Made by a program: the position numbers and the translations under genes. Positions 26,708 through 35,460 of a stretch of 64,000 nt of DNA are shown here, piece by piece. Every line of letters begins with the position of its first letter. Position 1 is the stretch's first letter. The notes under the pieces are model-generated. The model had not been told where the DNA came from and searched no databases. It saw only the letters and a program-made list of their open reading frames with translations. The DNA comes from Alphaproteobacteria bacterium (lineage in GTDB: Bacteria; Pseudomonadota; Alphaproteobacteria; Geminicoccales; Geminicoccaceae): NCBI GenBank assembly GCA_026982705.1, contig JALSGP010000007.1:1-64000 (forward strand), given 5' to 3'.

Positions 26708-27855
26708 CGCCGCACGCCCGCATCCGTCCGCTGCGACTCGACCTGGGCGAGAAGCTCCGCGCCCTCAACTGGGCGCTGGTGCTGCTGGTCCCGATCCTCG
26801 GTCTCGTGGGCTATCTGGTGCTCTATTCCGCTGCCGGCGGCGCCCATGCACCCTGGGCCTGGCGCCACGCCGTGCGCCTCGCCGTCGGCACCCTCGTGAT
26901 GCTGGCGGTCGCCCTCACGGACGTCCGTCTCGTCTACCGTTTCGCCTATCCCGTGTTCGCGCTCTGCCTGCTGGCGCTCATGGCGGTGGACATCGCCGGC
27001 ACCCTCAGCAAGGGTGCTCAGCGCTGGCTCGATCTCGGTCCCGTCCGTCTGCAGCCCTCGGAAGTGACCAAGGTGGCGCTGGTGCTGGCGCTGGCCCGCT
27101 ATTTCCACGGGCTGCGGATCGAGGAGGTGGGACGGCCCTCGGCGCTGCTCGCCCCCCTGGGCATGATCGGTCTGCCGGCGGTGCTGGTGCTGGGCCAGCC
27201 CGATCTCGGCACGGCGGTGATGCTGGTGGCGGTGGGCGGTACGGTCCTGTTCCTCGCCGGCGTGCGCATCTGGAAGTTCCTGCTGGCGGGCGCGGCGGTG
27301 GCGGCGGCCCTGCCGGTGATCTGGGCCAATCTCCGCGACTATCAGCGCGAACGGGTGCTCACCTTCCTCGACCCCGAGCGCGATCCCCTGGGCGCGGGCT
27401 ATCACATCCTCCAGTCGTACATCGCGCTGGGATCGGGGGGTGTGTGGGGACGCGGCCTGCTCGGGGGGACTCAGGCCCAGCTCGATTTCCTGCCGGAAAA
27501 GCAGACCGACTTCGCCTTCGCGCTCCTCGCCGAGGAGACCGGCTTCGTCGGCGCCGTGCTCCTGCTTTCCCTTTACGCGACGATGGTCTTCATCGCCTTC
27601 GCCGTCGCCCTCCGCTGCGAACACCACTTCGGGCGCCTTCTCGCCGCCGGTCTCGCCGTCAATCTCGCGCTCTACGTGACGATCAACGTGGGCATGGTGG
27701 CGGGCCTGCTCCCGGTGGTGGGGGTACCGCTGCCCTTCGTCTCCTACGGCGGCACCGCCATGTTCGCGAGCCTGCTGGGTCTCGGCCTGGTGCTGTGCGT
27801 GGACGTCCACCGCCGGGTGCCGCTGCCGCGCCACCCCGGCGACCCGCCCGCCTGA
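26704..27855 (+). CDS. mrdB: SEDS peptidoglycan glycosyltransferase RodA
   Basis: It encodes 383 residues with about ten membrane helices. SEDS signatures are visible: KGAQRWLDLG, QPSEVTKVALVLALA, DLGTAVM, FLPEKQTDFAFALLAEE and the C-terminal PFVSYGGT. RodA polymerises glycan strands for elongation with PBP2. It is the last gene of the mre-mrd operon and converges on argJ with 7 bp between stops, so no separate terminator fits there. Confidence 0.95.
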   Translation: MTPHARIRPLRLDLGEKLRALNWALVLLVPILGLVGYLVLYSAAGGAHAPWAWRHAVRLAVGTLVMLAVALTDVRLVYRFAYPVFALCLLALMAVDIAGTLSKGAQRWLDLGPVRLQPSEVTKVALVLALARYFHGLRIEEVGRPSALLAPLGMIGLPAVLVLGQPDLGTAVMLVAVGGTVLFLAGVRIWKFLLAGAAVAAALPVIWANLRDYQRERVLTFLDPERDPLGAGYHILQSYIALGSGGVWGRGLLGGTQAQLDFLPEKQTDFAFALLAEETGFVGAVLLLSLYATMVFIAFAVALRCEHHFGRLLAAGLAVNLALYVTINVGMVAGLLPVVGVPLPFVSYGGTAMFASLLGLGLVLCVDVHRRVPLPRHPGDPPA

Positions 27856-27862
27856 GGGGCGC

Positions 27863-29089
27863 TCAGCTCCGGTAGCTGGCGTTGACCTCGACGTAGCCGT
27901 GGGTGAGGTCGCAGGTCCACACCACCGCCCGGCCGGGCCCGTCACCCACCCGGATCTCGATGCGCACCTCGCGGCCCTCCAGGTGCCTCCGGAGCGGCGT
28001 CTCGTCGAGATGGGGAACGGCACGCCCGTCGCGCGCCGCCGCGTAGCCGCCGAAGGCCACGGCGAGACGGTCCACGTCGATCGGCTCGCCGGCCCGGCCG
28101 ACGGCGGCGACGATGCGTCCCCAGTTGGGATCGCCGCCGGCGATGGCGGTCTTGACCAGCGGCGAGTTGGCGACGGTGAGGCCGATGCGGCGGGCGGAGG
28201 CCTCGTCCACCGCCCCCTCCACCGTGATCTCCACGAAGCGGCCGATACCCTCGCCGTCCTTGGCGATCTGGACGGCGAGCTCGCGGCACACCTCGAACAG
28301 GGCCTGCCGGAAGGCGGCCACCAGCGGCCCGTCCGCCTCGCCCAGCGGCGGGCCGCGGCGACCGGTGGCGAAGAGCAGCACCGTGTCCGAGGTGGAGGTG
28401 TCGCCGTCGACGGTCAGCGAGCCGAAGGTGGCGGGGACGACCCCGGCCAGGAGGCGCTGCAGCAGCGGTGCGGGGATGCGGGCGTCGGTGAAGAGGAAGG
28501 CCAGCATGGTGGCGAGATCGGGGGCGATCATGCCCGCCCCCTTGGCGATGCCGGCGAGGCGCACGGTGGCACCCCCCACCTCCACCGCCCGGGCCGCCCC
28601 CTTGGGATAGGTGTCGGTGGTCATGATGGCCCGCGCCGCCGGCTCCCAGGCGCCGGGCCGCAGGGCCCCCGCCAGCTCCGGCAGGGTCGCCTCGATCCGC
28701 TCCACCGCCAGCCGCTCGCCGATCACGCCGGTGGAGGCGACGAACACCTCCTCCGGTGCGCAGCCCAGGGCCGCCGCCGCCGCCGCCGCGGTCCGCCGCA
28801 CCGCCTCGTCCCCCTCCTCGCCACGGAAGACGTTGGCGTTGCCGGCGTTGACCACCAGCGCCCGGGCGCGACCGGCGGGAAGGATGCGCCGGCACCAGAC
28901 CACCGGATGGCCCACCACCCGGTTGGTGGTGAAGACGCCGGCCACCGTGGTCTCCGGCGGCAGCCGCACGAGGGCGAGATCGAGCCGGTCGGCATGGCGG
29001 ATGCCGGCGGCGGCGGCGGCCAGCTCCACGCCCGCCACCTCGGGCAGCTCCGGGAACCTGGCCGGTGCGAAGGGCGAGACGGTGGTCAC
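27863..29089 (-). CDS. argJ: Bifunctional glutamate N-acetyltransferase / ornithine acetyltransferase
   Basis: It encodes 408 residues of the self-cleaving ArgJ family, which transfers acetyl from N-acetylornithine to glutamate in the cyclic arginine pathway. The autoproteolysis site APDLATMLAFLFTD contains the conserved Thr that becomes the nucleophile of the beta chain. Other family motifs are KGAGMI and GGDPNWGR. GTG 29089 was chosen; GAGGGGAC precedes it and it overlaps the isomerase TGA as GTGA. Confidence 0.96.
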   Translation of the reverse strand: MTTVSPFAPARFPELPEVAGVELAAAAAGIRHADRLDLALVRLPPETTVAGVFTTNRVVGHPVVWCRRILPAGRARALVVNAGNANVFRGEEGDEAVRRTAAAAAAALGCAPEEVFVASTGVIGERLAVERIEATLPELAGALRPGAWEPAARAIMTTDTYPKGAARAVEVGGATVRLAGIAKGAGMIAPDLATMLAFLFTDARIPAPLLQRLLAGVVPATFGSLTVDGDTSTSDTVLLFATGRRGPPLGEADGPLVAAFRQALFEVCRELAVQIAKDGEGIGRFVEITVEGAVDEASARRIGLTVANSPLVKTAIAGGDPNWGRIVAAVGRAGEPIDVDRLAVAFGGYAAARDGRAVPHLDETPLRRHLEGREVRIEIRVGDGPGRAVVWTCDLTHGYVEVNASYRS

Positions 29090-29919
29090 CGTGTCCCCTC
29101 CTCTCGGGGCCCGGCGAGGGCCTTCTCGTGGATCTCGATGCGGGCGGCGGCGCGCAGTCGCTCGAGCCGCGCCTCCACGGCCTCGCGGGCGAGCTCCTGG
29201 CGCAGCTCCTCCTCGAGCTCGGCGAAGTCGGGCACCAGCTCGCGGCGATCCTCCACCCGGATCACGTGCCAGCCGAAGCGGGTGCGGACCGGTTCGCGTC
29301 CGTGGGTGCCGGGCGCGAGGGCGAAGGCGGCGGCGCCGAATTCCGGCACCAGTTCTTCGCGGCGGACCCAGCCGAGGTCGCCGCCACGCGGCCCCGAGGG
29401 ACCGGTGGAACGGCGCCGGGCCAGCTCGGCGAAGTCCGCCCCCGCGTCCAGCTCCCGGATCACCGCCCGCGCCGTCGCCTCGTCCGGAAGCAGGATGTGG
29501 CGCACGCGCAGCTCCACCACCCTCGCCGCCGGATCGCGGACGCGTTCGGCGTAGCGGGCACGCAACGCCTCCTCCGTCGTGGCCGCGGCGACGATGCGCT
29601 CCAGGAGGGCGTTGCGCAGCACCCGCGTGCGGGCGTGTTCGATCTCCGCCGCCACCGCCGGATCGCGGTCGAGACCGAGGCGCTCGGCCTCGCGGCGCAG
29701 CAGTTCGTCGTCGATCACCCGCTCCAGCAGGGGCCGCAGCAGCGCCTCCTTCGGCAATCGCCGATAGCGCTCGGGCAGCTCGCGCCAGGCCCGCTCCAGG
29801 GCGCTGCGCGGCACCGGCACGCCGTCGACGGTGGCCACCACGGGATCCTCCGCGGCCCCGGCGGAGAGACCCAGGACCACCACACAGCCCGAGAGCAGGG
29901 GCCGGACGCGACGCCGCAC
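29086..29919 (-). CDS. Periplasmic parvulin-type peptidyl-prolyl isomerase
   Basis: It encodes 277 residues. It starts with a signal-like hydrophobic stretch (PLLSGCVVVLGLSAGAA), then a SurA_N-like helical region with VDGVPVPRSALERAW. The parvulin domain (about 130-230) contains RHILLPDEATA and GDLGWVRREELVPEF and ends GWHVIRVEDRR. Such proteins catalyse proline isomerisation during folding of exported proteins. The GTG start has GGAGG 5 nt upstream. The pairing with argJ is common in alphaproteobacteria; the two genes overlap by 4 bp. Confidence 0.92.
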   Translation of the reverse strand: MRRRVRPLLSGCVVVLGLSAGAAEDPVVATVDGVPVPRSALERAWRELPERYRRLPKEALLRPLLERVIDDELLRREAERLGLDRDPAVAAEIEHARTRVLRNALLERIVAAATTEEALRARYAERVRDPAARVVELRVRHILLPDEATARAVIRELDAGADFAELARRRSTGPSGPRGGDLGWVRREELVPEFGAAAFALAPGTHGREPVRTRFGWHVIRVEDRRELVPDFAELEEELRQELAREAVEARLERLRAAARIEIHEKALAGPREEGTR

Positions 29920-29933
29920 GGCAACCTCCGCCG

Positions 29934-29952
29934 CCACACGGCGGCAGTGTGG
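29934..29952. repeat. Inverted repeat in the isomerase leader
   Basis: CCACAC (29934-29939) and GTGTGG (29947-29952) flank a 7-nt loop, just upstream of the ribosome site of the isomerase gene, in the 256-bp divergent region shared with the fatty acid ligase gene. It could be an operator or a leader hairpin. I found no convincing promoter hexamers in the rest of this region. Confidence 0.3.
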
Positions 29953-30133
29953 AACGGGCCCCGCCCGGCGGCAAGTGAATTCCCGGTCATGGTCCGCCGG
30001 CCTGCGGCCACCGCCGGACACCTCCCGATTGCAACCTTCTGCAACACGACTTGAGTGGCCTGCGCGTACGCACCCGGCTAGCTCTGCGGTGGAGGCTCGG
30101 GGACGCGACGATTCGCCCGGCGTCGTCCGGGAG

Positions 30134-30152
30134 CCGGCCCCGGCGGGGCCGG
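30134..30152 (+). promoter_or_regulatory. Strong leader hairpin before the ceramide genes
   Basis: CCGGCCCC (30134-30141) and GGGGCCGG (30145-30152) form a perfect 8-bp all-GC stem with a 3-nt loop. It ends 8 nt before the AGGAGAAGG ribosome site of the first ceramide gene. In RNA it would be very stable and could influence leader termination or ribosome access. Confidence 0.4.
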
Positions 30153-30175
30153 TCGCCGCGAGGAGAAGGACGGGG

Positions 30176-31963
30176 ATGCTTCGATCTCTGCCCGGCCGCA
30201 ACGAGCGGCTGCCGTTCCGCGTCGAGGGCTTCGCCACTCTCGTCGAGGGTCTGGAATACGCCGCCCGCGGGGAGACCGGGTTCGGCTTCCACGACGGCCG
30301 CGGCCGGCTGGTGACCGTGCTCGCCTATGCCGAGCTCGCCGAGCGGGCGCGGGATCTGGCGGGGCGGCTCCTCGCCACCGGTCTCGCCCGGGGCGACCGG
30401 GTGGCGATGGTGGCCGACACCACCCCCGAGTTCGTCGTCCTCTTCTTCGCCTGCCAGTACGCCGGTCTCGTGCCGGTGCCGCTGCCGCTGCCGGTCAATC
30501 TCGGCGGTCGGGAGGCCTACATCGCCCGGCTCGCCGCCATGATGCGGGCGGCGGGGGCGGCGCTGGCGGTGGCCACCGACGACTTCCGGCCCATGCTGGC
30601 CGAGGCGGCGCGTCGCGCCGCCGTGCGGGCGACGTTGGCGCCGGCGGAGATCGCCGCCCTCGCCCCGCGGGGCCGGCCGGTCCCCTTCGGCCCCGACGAG
30701 CCCTGCTACATCCAGTACAGTTCCGGCAGCACCCGCATGCCGCGCGGGGTGCTGGTGGACCAGCGGGCGCTCGTGGCCAACGCCCGGGCCATCGCCCGCG
30801 ACGGACTGCGGCTGCGGCCCGGCGACCGCTGCGTTTCCTGGCTGCCCCTCTATCACGACATGGGACTGGTGGGCTGCTGTCTCACCCCCACCCTCGCCCA
30901 GATCCCGGTGGACTATCTGGCCCCCACCGCCTTCGCCCGCCGGCCGCTGCTGTGGATCGAACTCCTCGCCCGCTATCGGGCCACCATCTCCTACGCCCCC
31001 ACCTTCGGCTACGAGCTCGCCGCCCGCCGGGCCGAGCGCGCCGGCGGGGTGGAGCGTTTCGACCTTTCCGCCTGGCGGGTGGCCGGGCTCGGCGGCGAGA
31101 TGATCCGGCCGGCGGTCCTCGAGCGCTTCGCCCGCGTGTTCCGGCCCGCCGGCTTCGATCCCCGCGCCTTCCTCGCCAGCTACGGCCTCGCCGAGGCGAC
31201 GCTGGCCGTCACCATGGCGCGGCCGGGCGAGGGACTGCGCTGCGACCTCGTGCGCCGTGACGAGACGTTGGAACGGGCGCGGCTGGCGGTGCCGGCCCGG
31301 GTGGGCGACGCCGTGCCGGTCCGCGACTTCGTCCGCTGCGGCCGGCCGCTTGCCGGCTATCGGGTGGAGATCCGCGACGAGAGGGGCCGGCCGCTGCCGG
31401 AACGCCACGTGGGGCGGGTGTGCGTGGCTGGCCCCAGCCTCATGCGCGGCTACTTCCGCGATCCCGCCGCCAGCGCCCGCGCCTTCGAGCCGGACGGGCT
31501 GCTGGACACCGGCGACCTCGGCTATCTCGTCGACGGCGAGCTGGTGGTGACGGGTCGCGCCAAGGACCTGATCATCGTGGGCGGGCGCAACATCTGGCCG
31601 CAGGATCTGGAATGGGCGGTGGAGCGCCTTCCCGAGGTGCGGGCGGGCGACGTGGCGGCCTTCGCCGTCGCCGGCGGCGAGGACCGCGAGGAGGTGGTGG
31701 TGGTGGTGGTGGAATGCCGCCTCGCCGACCCTGCCGCCCGCGCGCGCCTGCGCCGGGAGGTGCGGGGGACGGTGGCGCGCACCGCCGGCATCGACTGCCG
31801 GGTGGCGCTGGTGCCGCCCCGCTCCCTCGCCTACACCACCTCCGGCAAGCTCTCGCGGGCCGCCGTCCGGGCGCGCTGGCTGCGCGGCGAGCTCGTCGAC
31901 CTCGACGACGCCGCACCCGTGCGGCCGGAAGCCGTCCCCGCCCGCGAGGTGGAAGCCGCCTGA
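30176..31963 (+). CDS. Fatty acid-AMP ligase / acyl-ACP synthetase of ceramide synthesis
   Basis: It encodes 595 residues of the adenylate-forming superfamily. Motifs are QYSSGSTRMPRGV (P-loop), SYGLAEAT (A5), DTGDLGYLVDGEL (A7), GRAKDLIIVGGRNIWPQDLE (A8) and a C-terminal TTSGKLSR with the catalytic Lys. The FAAL-like subtype loads a fatty acid onto a carrier protein rather than CoA. An acyl carrier protein gene lies two genes downstream, and the set matches the Caulobacter ceramide cluster, so the product probably feeds the dedicated ACP. ATG 30176 is preceded by AGGAGAAGGA. Confidence 0.85.
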   Translation: MLRSLPGRNERLPFRVEGFATLVEGLEYAARGETGFGFHDGRGRLVTVLAYAELAERARDLAGRLLATGLARGDRVAMVADTTPEFVVLFFACQYAGLVPVPLPLPVNLGGREAYIARLAAMMRAAGAALAVATDDFRPMLAEAARRAAVRATLAPAEIAALAPRGRPVPFGPDEPCYIQYSSGSTRMPRGVLVDQRALVANARAIARDGLRLRPGDRCVSWLPLYHDMGLVGCCLTPTLAQIPVDYLAPTAFARRPLLWIELLARYRATISYAPTFGYELAARRAERAGGVERFDLSAWRVAGLGGEMIRPAVLERFARVFRPAGFDPRAFLASYGLAEATLAVTMARPGEGLRCDLVRRDETLERARLAVPARVGDAVPVRDFVRCGRPLAGYRVEIRDERGRPLPERHVGRVCVAGPSLMRGYFRDPAASARAFEPDGLLDTGDLGYLVDGELVVTGRAKDLIIVGGRNIWPQDLEWAVERLPEVRAGDVAAFAVAGGEDREEVVVVVVECRLADPAARARLRREVRGTVARTAGIDCRVALVPPRSLAYTTSGKLSRAAVRARWLRGELVDLDDAAPVRPEAVPAREVEAA

Positions 31964-31974
31964 GCCCGTCCGGC

Positions 31975-32934
31975 ATGGCCGTCGTCGCGCTCACCGGAGC
32001 CACCGGGTTCATCGGCCGCCACACCGTCCACCGCCTCGCCCGGGACCATCGCGTGCGGGCGCTGGTGCGCACGCCGGCGGAGGATCTGGCCGCCCTCGGC
32101 GTGGAGACGGTGCGGGGCGATCTCGACGACGACGCGGCCCTCGCCCGTCTGGTGCGCGGGGCGGAGGTGGTGCTGCACCTGGCCGGCGCCGTCCACGCCC
32201 GCGACCGCCGCACCTTCTTCCGCGTCAACGCCGACGGCAGCGAGCGTCTCGCCCATGCCGCGGCCGCCGCCCGGGTGTCGCGCTTCGTGCTGGTCTCCTC
32301 GCTGGCGGCCCGCGAGCCCCACGTCTCCGCCTACGCCGCCAGCAAGGCGGAGGCGGAGGCGCGGGTGCTGGCGGTGGGCCGGCCCTTCGAGCTGGTGATC
32401 GTGCGCCCGCCCGCCATCTACGGTCCCGGTGACCGCGCCACCCTCGACCTGGTCCGGGGCCTCGCCCGCGGCCTGCTGCCGCTGCCGGCCGCCCGCCGTG
32501 GCCGCTTCTCGCTCCTCTACGTGGAGGACCTGGCGGAGCTGCTGGTGCGGCTGGTGGACGCGCCGGGGCTCGACGGGCTGGTGCTGGAGCCGGACGACGG
32601 CCGTACCGGCGGCTGGGGCTGGGACGAGCTCGCCGCCGTCGCCACCACCGTCACCGGCCGGCCGGTACGGGTCCTGCCCATCCCGCGGCCGCTGGCGTGG
32701 CTGCTGGCCCTCGCCGGCGAGGTGGCGGCCCGCCTCCGGGGCACGGCGCCCCCGCTTCCCCGCGACCGGCTGGGCCAGCTCTACCATCCCGACTGGGTGT
32801 GCGCGCCCCAGGCGCTGTGCCATCTTCCCGACTGGCGGCCGCGGGTGGACCTGGCGGAGGGGCTGCGCCGCACCCTCGACTGGTACCGGGCCTCCGGCCG
32901 GCCGCAGCGGCTTTTCGCGGGAGAAGGACCGTGA
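31975..32934 (+). CDS. cerR: NAD-dependent epimerase/dehydratase family, CerR-like ceramide reductase
   Basis: It encodes 319 residues of the extended short-chain dehydrogenase family. ALTGATGFIGRHT is the dinucleotide-binding Gly motif, and SAYAASKAEAE carries the YxxxK catalytic pair. In Caulobacter the corresponding protein (CerR) reduces the 3-keto group of the sphingoid intermediate. Membrane-like segments near 240-260 (LAWLLALAGEV) would suit a lipid substrate. It starts 11 bp after the ligase and ends GTGA with the ACP gene. The cerR assignment rests mainly on gene context. Confidence 0.8.
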   Translation: MAVVALTGATGFIGRHTVHRLARDHRVRALVRTPAEDLAALGVETVRGDLDDDAALARLVRGAEVVLHLAGAVHARDRRTFFRVNADGSERLAHAAAAARVSRFVLVSSLAAREPHVSAYAASKAEAEARVLAVGRPFELVIVRPPAIYGPGDRATLDLVRGLARGLLPLPAARRGRFSLLYVEDLAELLVRLVDAPGLDGLVLEPDDGRTGGWGWDELAAVATTVTGRPVRVLPIPRPLAWLLALAGEVAARLRGTAPPLPRDRLGQLYHPDWVCAPQALCHLPDWRPRVDLAEGLRRTLDWYRASGRPQRLFAGEGP

Positions 32935-33185
32935 CCGACCGCAGCGCCATCCTCGAGACCGTGCGCGACCTGCTCCGCGCCCAGTGCCCGGATGCCGGCG
33001 AGATCGGCCCGGAGAGCGATCTCGCGGCCGACCTCGCCATCGACTCGGCGGCGGCCATGGATCTGGTGATGGAGGTGGAGGAACGCTACGACCTCGACAT
33101 TCCTCTCAACGAACTGGCCGATCTCCGCACCGTGGGCGATCTGGTGGAGCTGGTCGCCCGTCGCCTCGAGGCCCGGGAGGGATGA
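32931..33185 (+). CDS. Dedicated acyl carrier protein for sphingolipid synthesis
   Basis: It encodes 84 residues with the four-helix carrier fold. The phosphopantetheine site is the Ser in AIDSAAAMDLVME, and the segment EERYDLDIPLNELADL forms helix III. It would carry the acyl chain handed to serine palmitoyltransferase. The GTG overlaps the end of the reductase gene and the TGA overlaps the start of the transferase gene (ATGA), so the three are translationally coupled. Confidence 0.92.
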   Translation: MTDRSAILETVRDLLRAQCPDAGEIGPESDLAADLAIDSAAAMDLVMEVEERYDLDIPLNELADLRTVGDLVELVARRLEAREG

Positions 33186-34390
33186 AGGACATCCTCGCCA
33201 AATACGAGCCCCTCGCGGCCCGCCGCCGGCGTCTTCTGGGGGAGGGCGGGCACGATCCCTTCGGCCTGCGCATCGAGCGGGTGCTCTCGCCCACCCGCGC
33301 CCTGGTGGACGGACGGGAGACCATCCTCCTCGGCACCAACAACTATCTCGGCCTCACCTTCGACCCGGCGGCGGTGGAGGCCGGGGTGGAGGCGCTGCGG
33401 CGCTGCGGCACCGGCACCACCGGTTCGCGCATCGCCAACGGCACCTACGCGCTCCACCGCGAGCTGGAGGAGGACTTCGCCCGCTTCCTCGACCGCCGCC
33501 ACTGCATCGTCTTCACCACCGGCTATCAGGCCAATCTCGGCATGATCGCCGGCCTCGCCGGCCCCCGCGACGTCATCCTCGTGGACGCCGACTCCCACGC
33601 CAGCATCTACGACGGCTGCCGGCTCTCCGGCGCCACCGTGATCCGCTTCCGCCACAACGATCCCGAGGATCTGGACCGGCGCCTCGCCCGTCTCGGCGAG
33701 GTGGAGGGCTCGCTGCTGATCGTGGTGGAGGGCCTCTACAGCATGCTGGGCGACGTGGCGCCCCTCGCCGACCTCGTGGCGGTGAAGCGGCGCCACGGCG
33801 CCTTCCTGCTGGTGGACGAGGCCCACTCCTTCGGCGTCTACGGCGCCCGCGGCCGCGGCCTCGCCGAACACGCGGGCGTGGAGCGGGAGGTGGACTTCGT
33901 GGCCGGCACCTTCAGCAAGAGCCTGGGGGCGGTGGGCGGCTTCGGCGCCTCCGACCATCCCCGCTTCCCGCTGCTGCGTTACGCCGCCCGCCCCTACATG
34001 TTCACCGCCTCGCCGAGTCCGGCCACCATGGCCTCGGTGCGGCGGATCCTCGGTCGCATCGAGGCCGAGCCGGAACTGCGCCGCCGCCTCTGGACCAACG
34101 CCGAACACCTGCACGCCGGGCTCAGGGCGCTGGGCCTCGAGGTGGCGGCACCGCCCTCGCCGGTGGCGGCGGTGGTGCTGCCGGACGAACGGACGGCGGT
34201 GGCGGCCTGGACGCTGCTGCTGGAGCGGGGGGTCTACGTCAATCTGGCGCTGCCCCCGGGCACGCCGGGACGCCGGTCGCTGCTGCGGGCGAGCGTCTCG
34301 GCGGCCCACGAACGGCAGGAGATCGACCGCGCCCTCGCCGTCTTCGCCGCCGTCGCCCGCACCCTCGGGCTCGGCGGGGGCGCGACCTGA
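33182..34390 (+). CDS. spt: Serine palmitoyltransferase
   Basis: It encodes 402 residues of the PLP-dependent alpha-oxoamine synthase family, which condenses serine with an acyl thioester to give 3-ketosphinganine. Visible features are GTNNYLGL (N-terminal), TTGSRIANGTYALHRELE, DADSHASIYDG, VDEAHSFGVYG (Asp contacting the pyridine N) and the PLP Lys in GTFSKSLGAVGG. KBL and BioF are relatives, but the coupled ACP and neighbouring ceramide genes favour serine palmitoyltransferase. A weak stem (34414-34433) follows, without a T-tract. Confidence 0.9.
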   Translation: MKDILAKYEPLAARRRRLLGEGGHDPFGLRIERVLSPTRALVDGRETILLGTNNYLGLTFDPAAVEAGVEALRRCGTGTTGSRIANGTYALHRELEEDFARFLDRRHCIVFTTGYQANLGMIAGLAGPRDVILVDADSHASIYDGCRLSGATVIRFRHNDPEDLDRRLARLGEVEGSLLIVVEGLYSMLGDVAPLADLVAVKRRHGAFLLVDEAHSFGVYGARGRGLAEHAGVEREVDFVAGTFSKSLGAVGGFGASDHPRFPLLRYAARPYMFTASPSPATMASVRRILGRIEAEPELRRRLWTNAEHLHAGLRALGLEVAAPPSPVAAVVLPDERTAVAAWTLLLERGVYVNLALPPGTPGRRSLLRASVSAAHERQEIDRALAVFAAVARTLGLGGGAT

Positions 34391-34574
34391 GCGACACTTG
34401 GCGGCGCGTCCCCCCGCCTTACCTTACGGGCGGCACCGCCTCGCGGGCTCCGGAACAGGAACGCGGCGGCCGGGCGGAGCGACTCCGCGGGGCCGGGCGC
34501 GTGCGATGCGGTGCGGGAATCCCGGAGGAGAACCAACCAGTCACGGCGAGCGGCGCGGAGGTCGAGACGGGTCG

Positions 34575-35321
34575 ATGAGTACGGACCGCGAGTTCATCGA
34601 ACGGGCCGAGCGGGCGAGCATGTGGGCATGGCCGCCGCGGGAGACCTTCTACGTCTCCGGCTGGATCCTGCAGGCCGGCGAGGCCTCCATCCCCCGCATC
34701 AATGCGGCCAAGACCCTGCGCTTCGAACGGGGCGCCGACCTCGCGCGCGCCATCGAACGGGTGGAGGGCTGGTACGCCGAGCGCGACCGCACGCCGCGCT
34801 TCCAGATCACCGATCTGGTGGAGCCCGAGGAGCTGGACGGCGCACTGGAGGCGCGCGGCTACGCCCGCGTGGGCGCCACCTCCGTCTGGTGGCGGCCGCT
34901 GGACGAGCTGCCGCCGGCCGATCCCGCCATCGAGATCGAGACCCGCCCCCGGGCGGCGGTGATGAACGCCATCGCCGATCCCAACTGGGACGAGACCATG
35001 CGCGAGGAATACGCCGCCATGTTCGAGCGCATCAAGCGGCCGCTCGCGCTCGCCGTCGCCTTCGAGGGCGAGTTCCCGGTGGCCGGCGGCGCCTGCGTGG
35101 TGGTGGACGACCTCGCCATCATCCACAGCGTCTTCACCCAGCCCATGTTCCGCGGCCGCGGCCACGGCCGCGCCATCCTCGCCCGCCTGCTGGGCTGGGC
35201 CCGCGCCATGGACGGCCGCGAGGCCGTGGCGCACGTGCCGGACGGCAGCGAGATCGCCGAGGCCATGGTGCGCCGCTTCGCCTTCACCCGCCGCTACGGC
35301 TACGCCTTCCGTCGCCGCTGA
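34575..35321 (+). CDS. GNAT-family bacterial ceramide synthase (bCerS-like)
   Basis: It encodes 248 residues. The C-terminal half has the GNAT acetyl/acyl-CoA site RGRGHGRAILARLL, and strand-helix order fits a GNAT fold with an extra N-terminal helical region. In Caulobacter a GNAT protein is the ceramide synthase that N-acylates the sphingoid base. Location 184 bp downstream of spt in the same direction supports that role here. The N-terminal stretch MWAWPPRETFYVSGW is aromatic-rich and may contact lipid. GGAGG lies about 13 nt before the ATG. A generic GNAT acetyltransferase remains possible. Confidence 0.72.
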   Translation: MSTDREFIERAERASMWAWPPRETFYVSGWILQAGEASIPRINAAKTLRFERGADLARAIERVEGWYAERDRTPRFQITDLVEPEELDGALEARGYARVGATSVWWRPLDELPPADPAIEIETRPRAAVMNAIADPNWDETMREEYAAMFERIKRPLALAVAFEGEFPVAGGACVVVDDLAIIHSVFTQPMFRGRGHGRAILARLLGWARAMDGREAVAHVPDGSEIAEAMVRRFAFTRRYGYAFRRR

Positions 35322-35402
35322 CCGCCTCGGCCGTCCGGACGCGCCACCCCGAGCCGGCATGGTCCGGGCGGGGGCGTCGTCCGTCCGATGGCGCGTCTCA
35401 CG

Positions 35403-35430
35403 TTGAGATTGATTTTTCTTGGGATATACT
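35403..35430 (+). promoter_or_regulatory. Promoter of the FG-GAP protein gene
   Basis: TTGAGA (35403-35408) and TATACT (35425-35430) are 16 bp apart, in the most AT-rich stretch of this part of the window (GATTTTTCTTGGGATATACT). This is one of the clearest housekeeping-type promoters in the window. Confidence 0.65.
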
Positions 35431-35451
35431 CCCGCACGGCGATGGTGCGGG
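35431..35451 (+). promoter_or_regulatory. 5' hairpin overlapping the ribosome site
   Basis: CCCGCAC (35431-35437) and GTGCGGG (35445-35451) form a perfect 7-bp stem with a 7-nt loop, directly after the -10 box. The second arm contains the first G residues of the GGGAG ribosome site of the following gene, so folding would hide the translation start. Confidence 0.5.
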
Positions 35452-35460
35452 AGCGGGCGG

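Noticed and set aside
30176-33185. Fatty acid-AMP ligase plus ACP as the start of a lipopeptide or polyketide cluster
   Set aside because: No condensation, ketosynthase or thioesterase domain follows; the genes after the ACP fit ceramide synthesis.
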